From Gottfriedia acidiceleris (GTDB taxonomy: Bacteria; Bacillota; Bacilli; Bacillales; Bacillaceae_G): a DNA stretch of 64,000 nt. The DNA lies in assembly GCF_004138285.1 (NCBI RefSeq), contig NZ_SCFN01000008.1, positions 246,278-310,277 on the forward strand, given 5' to 3'. A model generated the notes under the pieces. The model searched no databases. It was given only the letters and a program-made list of their open reading frames with translations, and was not told the origin of the DNA. Each line of letters begins with the position of its first letter. Positions within the stretch are counted from its first letter, which is position 1. Positions 43,150 to 51,800 of this stretch are shown in pieces. A program made the translations under genes and the position numbers.

Positions 43150-46100
43150 ATGGGGAAAAGAAGAAACAAAAAAATGATTAATGTATTAACCGCGAGCTTG
43201 GCTTCGGCAATTCTATTGGGAACAAGTACTACTAATTCACTTGCTTATGAAGACAGCGCTACTGAAACGTCTGCCACAGACCTGACAGCTCAGCAACAGG
43301 AGAACAGCCCGGTTGCACATACATACACGGTTACCCTTGTTACAGGTGATGTCGTTTATGTAGAAAAACATAATGACGGAACTTTGGTGTGCACTTTACA
43401 ACCAAGGGAGGACGGATCCGAAGAACCATTTATTACGAAAAGTATTGATGAGGGCTTTTATGTGATTCCGAATAAAGCTACACCATTCCTAGCTGCTGGT
43501 CAGCTGGATGAGGAGCTTTTTAACATCAAAAAATTAATTGAATATGGATATGATGACTCTCATCAGGAGAGTATTCCAATGATTGTAACAGAGGAGTTCG
43601 GAAAAGTTGCTCCATCTGTCAGCGAAGCAGCTGATGAAGCTGTGACAACTGGAGCAACCGAAAAAGTGGAGCTCCAAAGTGTCAATGCGGTTGCAGTGAA
43701 AACGGACAAAAAGCATGCCAAGAAATTCTGGGAGGCTGTTGACGGACAGGCCGTAACCGTAACAAATAAAGCTAAACCTGAGCTTACTGATGGCATTAAA
43801 AAGATTTGGTTGGACAAGCCAGTACATGTTCTACTCGACAAGAGTGTTCCGCAAATCGGAGCGCCTACAGCATGGGCATCAGGGTATGATGGTAAAGGCG
43901 TGAAAGTTGCTGTCTTGGATACTGGGATTGATCCGAATCATCCGGATCTTAAAAACGTTATCAAAGAAGAGAAGAGCTTCATAGATGGTGAAGATTTTGT
44001 CGATCACCACGGGCACGGTACGCATGTTGCTTCGACGATTGCTGGATCTGGAGCAGCCTCTGGCGGTAAAATGAAGGGCGTAGCTCCTGGTGCAGAACTT
44101 ATTATTGGGAAAGTACTTAGCAATGCAGGTTCAGGTTCTGAATCGGCAATCATCGCAGGAATGGAATGGGCTGTTCAAGAAAAGGCTGATATCGTTAGCA
44201 TGAGCCTTGGTGGAAGTGCGACTGACGGCACAGATCCAATGAGTCAAGCGGTCAACAATCTGAGTGCAACCAGCAACACATTGTTTGTCATTGCTGCCGG
44301 TAATGCAGGATCAGCACCGAATACCGTCGGTGCGCCAGGGGCGGCAGAAAAAGCATTGACCGTTGGGGCAGTTGACAAATCCGACTTTTTGGCTAGCTTC
44401 TCAAGTCGCGGTCCGGTTTTGAAAAATAATAGAGTTAAACCTGAAATTACAGCACCAGGAGTAGGAATTGTTGCTGCTCGTGCGGCAGGAACGTCTCTCG
44501 GTACCCCTGTTGACGCGAACTACAGTTCTCTAAATGGTACCTCAATGGCTACGCCACATGTTGCAGGTGCGGCTGCTATTTTGAAACAAAGACACCCGGA
44601 TTGGACGGGAGACCATATCAAGCAGGTATTAACGAGTACAGCGGTGGTCCCTAAACCACAAATCGGAGTATATGAACAGGGAGCTGGACGTGTAAGTATT
44701 CCGGACGCATTGGACGCTACTGTCTACAGCAGTCCTGCAGTCGTCAGTATGGGAGCTGGTATGGTTGACGACAAGCCTATAGAAAAGATATTTACTTATG
44801 TCAACCCAACTGATAGTGAGGTGACATTGAATCTAACAACGAGTCTCACTGCACCAGGTTTTGTACCAGAGGCAGATAAAGCTAAAATTTTCACTCTAGA
44901 CAAGTCAGTGGTCACTGTACCAGCACATGGCAGCAGTCAGGTAAAGGCGACATTTAATCCGTTATATGGTAATGTCGGGAATGACAGATTAGTGGTTACA
45001 GCTACTCCAAGTGCAGGTGTAGGTAACAAAATAAAAACGACGATTGGTGCAACGAAGACAGTACCATTAGTTAATGTAACGATTAATAAGATTGACCGCA
45101 ACGGAAACCCAGCGGGAGCTTTCCCTATCAGCGCGTTAAATCTGGACACTGGAGAACAGGGCTCTTTAAACATTGGTGCTGGGACGGATACCATTCGCTT
45201 AAAGCCTGGGCATTGGTCACTGATGACCTACATTCCAACGACACTTGATGGAGTTACTGCGCAAAACTTCACCTTAGTAGGCGAGACTAATGTGGAATTG
45301 GTATACAAGCAGGACAAGACGATAATAATGGATGCACGTATGGGCGAAGAAGTCAAGGTCGTAACACCTAAGGAGTCCGAATCAGGGCTGATCAATGTTG
45401 GTTTTACCCAAAAGGCTTTCACAGGATTAAAAGTAGGCGTCATGTTTAATGCACCGGGCAGATTCCGTCAACACTTTTATGCTGTGCCAACAAAGCCGGT
45501 GAAGGACTTCGAGTTCATCTACCAGCAGCGCAAATTCGCTCCACAGATCAAGGCATCTTATGACGGGTACGGTGGTTCACTCCCGGTTTACCCAGTGATG
45601 TTTGTGCCTAAGTTGAATGGTAACAAGACACTCAAAGCAGTCTACATCGGCAAGGGAAGTCCAGAGGAACTTAGCGGCAAGGATGTTCGTGGTAAGCTAG
45701 CAGTCGCGATCCGTGATGTGACGAAGAAGCCTGGACAGCAGATTAATGCCATAGCGAGTTCGGGTGCTGAGGCAGTAATCCTCGTCAACGACAGACCAGG
45801 TCCATACTCCACTGAAGTGTTTAGAGCAGACAATGTGGCTATTCCAGCATGGACGCTTGGTGATAGCGACGGAGCGGTACTGATCGATCGAATTGCCAAT
45901 GGTCCAACCAATATAAACTTTAAGGGTACTCCTAACAGCCCGTACGCGTACAACTACGCAACGGTTATTCCTGGTGGGATTCCGGCTGGCTTTTCAGAGG
46001 AAATAACCGAAGAAAACTCTGAAGTAGTGAATACACATTACCGCAGCAACAAGAAGTGGTTGCATGTCGGTGAGACGAACTCAGCGTTTCGCTCAGGTGA

Positions 46101-46989
46101 AAATATTACACAATGGGTAGAGTTTTTCGAAAATGCACCACTAGACAGGGAAGAGTGGTACTCCACTGGCAGCAAGTCGCCGGTGAAAGAAATGAGATGG
46201 TTACACACGGTCTACCCAGATGCAGGTAAAAACTATCTTGGTAATACTGTACGCAATATGAAATCCGCAGAATTCTATGCACCTGGCACAAAGCGCGAGG
46301 AGACTTGGATGGGTGCAGGGCTTGGTCTAGTTGGTCCTGAGAAAGGTATTGTTGGCAAATCTATTGCGTATCGTCAGGGAGACACCTTTAATCTGAATAT
46401 CTTGGAACAGGGTGACAGTGAACCGACCCACTATGGCACGTTCGACTACGATGACGACGTAGTGAAAATGCGCGTCTACCAGGATGGGATGCTAAAAGCG
46501 GAGAATAAAAAATTTGTTAATACAAAAGTACCAGTAAGCGCTAACCCAGCGAACTACAAAATCACTGTTGATACGTCTCGTCTGGACTGGTTCCCTCTAT
46601 CTACAAAGACCAGCACAGCGTGGACGTTCAAGTCCGAGCGAACAGCGAATGGAGATATCGAACACCTTGGGCTGTTGTGGCCGAAGTATGGTTTTGACCT
46701 AGATATGGAGAACAAGGCAATGCGTGGCATTACGGACCACTTCGATCTTTCATTCATACTTCAGTCCCTTGATACTCCAAACATGAACGGGGTCGAGGCT
46801 GCAGTATCCACTGACGACGGCAACACATGGAGTAACACAAAGGTGGAGAAGAGAGAAAATGGTCACTACACTGTAACCGTGAAAAATCCAGATTCTGGCT
46901 ATGTATCGATTCGCATCAAGGCGACAGATATGAACGGCAACCAGGTTGAACAGACCCTAATTAGAGCATACGCAGTACGTGAAAAATAA
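43150..46989 (+). CDS. Large secreted S8 subtilase resembling actinobacterial enzymes
   Basis: A 1279-aa extracellular protease. It has a signal peptide (KKMINVLTASLASAILLG, cleavage near SLAYE). The propeptide opens with YTVTLVTGDVVYVEK, the form common in the ~1,100-1,250-aa subtilases of Streptomyces and relatives. The catalytic triad is Asp257 (VAVLDTGID), His289 (HHGHGTHVAS) and Ser465 (NGTSMATPHVAG), with oxyanion Asn in AAGNAG. The remaining ~750 residues are beta-sandwich modules plus a PA-like segment around residue 850. A sampled 60-base line is 57% GC, far above the flanks. The ATG at 43150 has AAAAGGAG about 11 bases upstream. It is a stand-alone gene, probably foreign, that degrades external protein for nutrition. 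Confidence 0.86.
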   Translation: MGKRRNKKMINVLTASLASAILLGTSTTNSLAYEDSATETSATDLTAQQQENSPVAHTYTVTLVTGDVVYVEKHNDGTLVCTLQPREDGSEEPFITKSIDEGFYVIPNKATPFLAAGQLDEELFNIKKLIEYGYDDSHQESIPMIVTEEFGKVAPSVSEAADEAVTTGATEKVELQSVNAVAVKTDKKHAKKFWEAVDGQAVTVTNKAKPELTDGIKKIWLDKPVHVLLDKSVPQIGAPTAWASGYDGKGVKVAVLDTGIDPNHPDLKNVIKEEKSFIDGEDFVDHHGHGTHVASTIAGSGAASGGKMKGVAPGAELIIGKVLSNAGSGSESAIIAGMEWAVQEKADIVSMSLGGSATDGTDPMSQAVNNLSATSNTLFVIAAGNAGSAPNTVGAPGAAEKALTVGAVDKSDFLASFSSRGPVLKNNRVKPEITAPGVGIVAARAAGTSLGTPVDANYSSLNGTSMATPHVAGAAAILKQRHPDWTGDHIKQVLTSTAVVPKPQIGVYEQGAGRVSIPDALDATVYSSPAVVSMGAGMVDDKPIEKIFTYVNPTDSEVTLNLTTSLTAPGFVPEADKAKIFTLDKSVVTVPAHGSSQVKATFNPLYGNVGNDRLVVTATPSAGVGNKIKTTIGATKTVPLVNVTINKIDRNGNPAGAFPISALNLDTGEQGSLNIGAGTDTIRLKPGHWSLMTYIPTTLDGVTAQNFTLVGETNVELVYKQDKTIIMDARMGEEVKVVTPKESESGLINVGFTQKAFTGLKVGVMFNAPGRFRQHFYAVPTKPVKDFEFIYQQRKFAPQIKASYDGYGGSLPVYPVMFVPKLNGNKTLKAVYIGKGSPEELSGKDVRGKLAVAIRDVTKKPGQQINAIASSGAEAVILVNDRPGPYSTEVFRADNVAIPAWTLGDSDGAVLIDRIANGPTNINFKGTPNSPYAYNYATVIPGGIPAGFSEEITEENSEVVNTHYRSNKKWLHVGETNSAFRSGENITQWVEFFENAPLDREEWYSTGSKSPVKEMRWLHTVYPDAGKNYLGNTVRNMKSAEFYAPGTKREETWMGAGLGLVGPEKGIVGKSIAYRQGDTFNLNILEQGDSEPTHYGTFDYDDDVVKMRVYQDGMLKAENKKFVNTKVPVSANPANYKITVDTSRLDWFPLSTKTSTAWTFKSERTANGDIEHLGLLWPKYGFDLDMENKAMRGITDHFDLSFILQSLDTPNMNGVEAAVSTDDGNTWSNTKVEKRENGHYTVTVKNPDSGYVSIRIKATDMNGNQVEQTLIRAYAVREK

Positions 46990-47057
46990 AAATAGTTGAA
47001 AATCAAGTATGATTTGGTATTAGATAAATAATTGAAGTAATTTCTTTTATGACCTTT

Positions 47058-47103
47058 ACCCCAAATAATAGCCGCTATTAAATAGTGTCTCTTATTTGGG
47101 GGC
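47058..47103 (+). terminator. Hairpin after the large subtilase
   Basis: CCCCAAATAA pairs with TTATTTGGGG. It lacks a clear T-run, so termination is likely but not certain. Confidence 0.5.
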
Positions 47104-47177
47104 ATTTAAATAATATATTATTTTCAATGAATACATATTTCCTAATAGTAAGGAATTATAAAGGAGGAATTTTTTAA

Positions 47178-47516
47178 ATGAACACCAATACATTGCCACC
47201 AAAAACTTGTTCGATTGATCGCTTAATTACATCACTTTCGGACATCGAGCTAGTCCTGTCAGGTAAAAAAACGGCTACTCGTCGTAACGGAAGATATGCA
47301 GATGTAGGCGAAATCATGTCACTTCAAGGAAATAACTTTGTCATTGAGAAAGTTTATTCGCAGTCACTTGGAGAGCTTACTGATGACCATGCAAAGCAAG
47401 AAGGGTTCGAAACGGTTGAAGAGTATAAACAAGCCATTTTGTCTTATCACCCTGGCATGCCATGGCTACCAAAAATGAAAGTATGGGTGCATGAATTTAG
47501 CCCAGTAAAAGATTAA
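47178..47516 (+). CDS. ASCH-domain protein
   Basis: A 112-aa single-domain protein of the ASCH (PUA-like) superfamily. Recognised by the block S-D-I-E-L-V-L-S-G-K-K-T-A-T-R-R near residues 21-36, followed by the G-E-x-M-S-L-Q strand and a helix with EGFETVEEYKQAI. ASCH domains bind RNA or nucleosides; some relatives (YqfB) hydrolyse N4-acetylcytidine. This one is a little longer than YqfB. The ATG has AAGGAGGAA upstream. It is a single-gene unit between scar 3 and the subtilase, and AT-rich like the host. Exact activity is not predictable. Confidence 0.75.
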   Translation: MNTNTLPPKTCSIDRLITSLSDIELVLSGKKTATRRNGRYADVGEIMSLQGNNFVIEKVYSQSLGELTDDHAKQEGFETVEEYKQAILSYHPGMPWLPKMKVWVHEFSPVKD

Positions 47517-47533
47517 TTCATAAGCGAAAGATT

Positions 47534-47559
47534 GGATGGTGCTTGCACCATCCTTTTTT
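47534..47559 (+). terminator. Terminator after the ASCH gene
   Basis: GGATGGTGC and GCACCATCC form a 9-bp stem around TT, then six Ts. Confidence 0.88.
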
Positions 47560-47657
47560 ATGGCAATTGAAGCGATATAATATTGTATAATTTTAAAGTA
47601 TAACGTCTACAAGAATGTTGTTAAACCCAACAACTATTGTTTTGTCAATTACAGTCA

Positions 47658-47705
47658 ACACACGTGGAGTGCGTAGCTGAACTTGTAATAAAGAAAGACA
47701 ACTAA
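47658..47705 (+). pseudogene. rlmD/rumA-like 3' end, fragment (scar 3)
   Basis: Sixteen codons, THVECVAELVIKKDN and stop, the same length and register as scar 2 and the end of rlmD, with several base differences. Only the 3' tip is present. Confidence 0.6.
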
Positions 47706-47726
47706 CCCTCGGGTGGTTGTCTTTTC
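47695..47726 (+). terminator. Terminator of scar 3
   Basis: AAGACAAC..CCC pairs with GGG..GTTGTCTT, then TTCTTATTTC; homologous position to the scar 1 and scar 2 hairpins. Confidence 0.6.
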
Positions 47727-47800
47727 TTATTTCTTGTAGCAGATTTGTAAAGCTGAATTGAATTTGGACAGTAGTCATTAATTTAATAAAGTTTTTATTA
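47717..47800 (-). pseudogene. Large serine recombinase, C-terminal tip (scar 3)
   Basis: Minus-strand reading TTVQIQFSFTNLLQE aligns with VYIHYSFVNPLQET of scar 2 and VHIEYSLVNPLQET of scar 1. About 25 codons remain. Weak alone, but it is in the same place and orientation as the other two. Confidence 0.45.
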
Positions 47801-47881
47801 AAGCATATATTTGATACTAGTACTAATGGTGTAAAAGTGAACAATATTAAAAATTGATTTCACTGTTGATGAGCCAATACA

Positions 47882-48772
47882 TTGATAATAATAGAAGAGG
47901 GGGAGATTTATATTATTGTTGATTGCCATTTTCATGTGGATGAATCCATGCTGACTTTAGAAAAAATGATAGAGGGGATGGATAAAAATAATGTAACAAA
48001 AACTGCACTGATTGCCCCTATGAGTGAAACAATGTTTGAATTGGATAGCACTATTCAGTATCATATACAACGATTATTCCGTTTTCTAATACTTAATACA
48101 CCTCAAATTGGGCAAAAAATTTATGATGGTCTTGTGGAAGATGGCTATTTGAAACTTTATGGTAATTCATATAAGATTTTTACCAAGCCTAACAATGATA
48201 TCGTGGCTACTGCAATTGCAAGATTTCCAGACCGATTTCTTGGTTGGGTAGCAGTGAATCCTATGATTCCTAATTTTATGGAAGGGTTAGAATTTTATCT
48301 AAAAAAAAGTAACTTTATTGGGGTAAAGGCTCATCCATTCATGCACGGTTATAGTATTAAAGCTCTTGAACCAGTTGCTGCTTTGTGTGAATCAAAAGGT
48401 GTACCTATGATTATTCATCTATCTTCTGAGATTGACTCCTATAAATATCTACCAGAAAATTTCCCTAAACTTAAATTAATTTATGCTCACGCTGGCCTAC
48501 CATTTTGGAAAAAACTATGGAAATACGTTAAGGAACAACCAAATGTATATGTTGATACTTCAAGTGACTATCTCAATCCGTCAATTGTAAAACAAGCAGT
48601 AGAGGCTTTAGGTTACCAAAAAGTTCTTTTTGGCTGTGACGGTCCATATGGAATGAAAAAATTCAATGAATATGACTATTCAGACAAGAAAAGCTGGATT
48701 GAATCCTTGCTAATTCCTGATAACCAAAAGGAATACATACTCGGAAAAAACTTTTTAGGATTAATTCAATAA
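47882..48772 (+). CDS. Amidohydrolase-family TIM-barrel hydrolase
   Basis: A ~290-aa metal-dependent hydrolase (amidohydrolase 2 type, related to decarboxylases such as AMSD/LigW). Candidate metal ligands are in D-C-H-F-H near the start, VKAHPF, IIHLSSE, YAHAG and FGCDGPYG. The TTG at 47882 has no ribosome binding site. An AGAGGGGGAG lies at 47895-47905, inside the extended frame, which points to a start at the ATT at 47912 (a rare start codon) giving a protein beginning just before VDCHFH. Either choice leaves the domain complete. It is a single gene convergent with the amylopullulanase. The substrate is unknown. Confidence 0.75.
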   Translation: MIIIEEGEIYIIVDCHFHVDESMLTLEKMIEGMDKNNVTKTALIAPMSETMFELDSTIQYHIQRLFRFLILNTPQIGQKIYDGLVEDGYLKLYGNSYKIFTKPNNDIVATAIARFPDRFLGWVAVNPMIPNFMEGLEFYLKKSNFIGVKAHPFMHGYSIKALEPVAALCESKGVPMIIHLSSEIDSYKYLPENFPKLKLIYAHAGLPFWKKLWKYVKEQPNVYVDTSSDYLNPSIVKQAVEALGYQKVLFGCDGPYGMKKFNEYDYSDKKSWIESLLIPDNQKEYILGKNFLGLIQ

Positions 48773-48813
48773 GGAAATATTATCTTTATTAAATGAAGAC
48801 AACAATAATCCAA

Positions 48814-48848
48814 AAAAGGTCTACCAAACTCGGTAGACCTTTCTTGTT
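48814..48848. terminator. Bidirectional terminator between amidohydrolase and amylopullulanase genes
   Basis: AAAAAAGGTCTACC pairs with GGTAGACCTTTCTT; A-runs and T-runs on both sides suit both convergent genes. Confidence 0.85.
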
Positions 48849-48853
48849 TCTAA

Positions 48854-51800
48854 TTAGTTGGACTCACTAATTGTTTTATTAATAACATCTATCACATAGT
48901 TTTTTGTGTTTTTGTTAATCGAACCACCATCACCTTTAAAAATTGTGGATTTGGTTGTATCAGTTGGTTCAATGTGTACTGGTACTAGTGTCTGACCATC
49001 TTTTAGATTAAAAGATTGGTTGAAATTCATCTCATTATCGGTAGTTACTTTTTCTCCGTTGATGGTGAGGTTAGCACCTTTAATAGAATTCCCTTTGACA
49101 GTTAAAGTTGAACCATTCAAATCAATTTGGCTAACTACAAGTGGCTTATCAATCCAGCGTAAAATTGTATCTTGGACAGTCATTTTGTTGCCACCTTGAT
49201 TTGAAACAACTATTTTCATATCAGTTCCAGTCGCACCGTAACCATAGTAACTGATATCATCATCTGATGGATCAGATGGTGTATGGTCTGCTAATCCTTC
49301 ATGATCCCATGTGTTGTCTCTCGTATATTTATAAGTAATTTCAGTTCCTTCCTCAAGCTCAACTGTATATTCCCAATCTGGTGTAACTGCACCATTTCGG
49401 CTCATTGACCATGCACCTGTATTCCAACCATTTAAGCTGTTAGGTATATTCATTTGTGCTGACAATGGAGTGTCAGCTGGTGCATGCACCTTAAAGGTGA
49501 CTTGTACCATGACAATATCAGGTGTGACATTTACATTATTTGAATCCACATAGTTCCCTGCTTGATCAAAGACACGGATTTGGTAGTTATATGTTGTACC
49601 GTTTGTGACCTGATAATCACGGAAGGTAGTAGTGTCCCCATTTACTGAAGTAAGTATATGGCCGTCACGATAAATGACAGATTTATATGGCTGATCTGGC
49701 TGCGTAAGTTTCCAGTTCAAGTTAACCTGACCAGACTCTTGAATTGGAGTATCCAAAGTGACTTCCTTAGCAGGAGGAGTAGTATCTAAAGTGCTACGTG
49801 TATAATTCACTTCTTTTGTTTCAGAGTATACCCATGTATTTCCTAAATCAGATGTAAAAGCCATTCGGTATTCATATATGCCAGCCTCTAATGGTGTGAA
49901 GCTACCTTGAAACTCATTAGCTTGATTTTCCTGAGACTGACCATTATATAGAGCTTGGTATGAATCCCAAGCTGTCTGGCCTTTCATTCTTACTTGAAGA
50001 TCGGCCATAATTCCTTCAGCTGGGCCTGTTTCTGTTGCACCCTGCAAGTAAAAAGTTGCTTTAACAGTAGAATTTAGCGCTAAATTCAGCTCCTGGTTAG
50101 CTAGGGCTGTCAAGTTGGACACGCTAGCTTTGCTAACATCGTAATGTGGCACGAGACCAACTGAGACAGCAGGATCGGATTCGTTCCCATTTGAATCTAC
50201 AGCAGTTACAGAAAAATAGTAGTTACGACCATTATTTAAATCTGAAATGGTTACAGTATTGTCTGTAGTTTCTTTTACTTTTGTCCATAATCCACCAGCA
50301 ACAGTTGATTGATAGACATTGAATTTTGTGCCAGTACCTGTCCAACTTAAAGTAATTTGTTTAGAACTAGCAGTACCGATTACATTGTTAACTGACTGTG
50401 GACTTTTCACGTCATTGCTGGATAGTAACATTCTTCCTGATTCAGCAGGAACGGTCAATGTCAACTTGCCATCCTTCACTGTAGCAACGTATTTTTTATC
50501 TAATTGGTCTACTAGACTAATTCCGTTCGCAATCAGCTTTTTAGTGTCAACTTCAACAGTTTGTGCAGTTTTCCCTCTGTTGATGATGATTAGGGCTGAT
50601 TTTGTTCCTTTAGTCCGAACATAAGCTAATACATCGTCTTTAGCATAAATATGGTGAAGATCTCCATGACTAAATAGATCGGAATTTTTACTACGTATTT
50701 GACCAATATTTTGATAATGTTTAATCAAATCTTGGTTTTCATTTCCCCATGGATACGTACGGCGATCATCTGGATCTTTTGACCCTGTTTGACCTGCTTC
50801 ATCTCCATAATAAATGGTCGGTGCACCAGGATAACCCATTTGAAGGATAGAGGCTAGCTTTAATCGTTTCACACCTTCATTGTAATTATAGTTCGGATCC
50901 TGTTCAGCTCTGTTATAAGTATCCGTTCCGTTGCCTAACAGGAATATAGCTCGTGCAGTATCATGAGATCCCATTAGATTCATGAGAGCATAAAAAGCTT
51001 CCTTTGGATAATCCTCTTGTACGGCAAGGAGTGAGTTTTGTGCATTTTCTGCATTACCATTTTTTAAATAATCTAGTACGGCACCTCGGAAACGATAATT
51101 CATTACGGAGTCATATTGATCTCCTAAGAAGTATTTGGAAGCATCATCCCAAATTTCTCCTAAAATAAGTGGTTTTTCATCTTTTTGAAGAGTTTGTCCT
51201 GAACCAGTCATCGTCTTGGATTTAATTTCTTTTCGAAATTCCTGCCAAAATGCGCTGTCTACTTCATTCGCTACATCTAAACGCCAACCGGAAGAACCTC
51301 GATCAATCCAAGATTTTCCTACAGAGTCCTTATCATACATTATATAGTTAGCTAATGCAGTGTTGTTAAGTTCACTAGGGTGATCAACCTTTGAACCTTC
51401 TTTTGATTCAAATACTGGGAGACTGTCATAGCCCCACCATCCTTCATACTTATAATGTTCCCCAGTTGAAACACCGTTGACTTTTTCATTTGGCACTTTA
51501 ACATTTTCAATATGGAACCAGTTTTCAAAACCGTATGGGCTAAAGGATTGGCCTTCGGAGAGAAGTTGTTTTTTCGCTTTCTCTTTGGCAGTATCCTCGG
51601 ACAATTTTTCATCTTTCATCAAATCATAAATACGAGACCAATATTCATATGCACCAACTGTATTATATTTGTTATAGCGGTCAAAATAGATTGAATCGTC
51701 AGAGACGTGGTTAAAAACACCGTCCAAAATTAAATGCATATTACGTTTTGCTAATTCTTTTGTGAAATCCTTAAATTCTTTTTCTGAGCCAAACATCGGG

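Noticed and set aside
43534..46757. Antisense frames inside the GC-rich large subtilase
   Set aside because: Higher GC lengthens chance frames; the sense strand carries the full catalytic triad.
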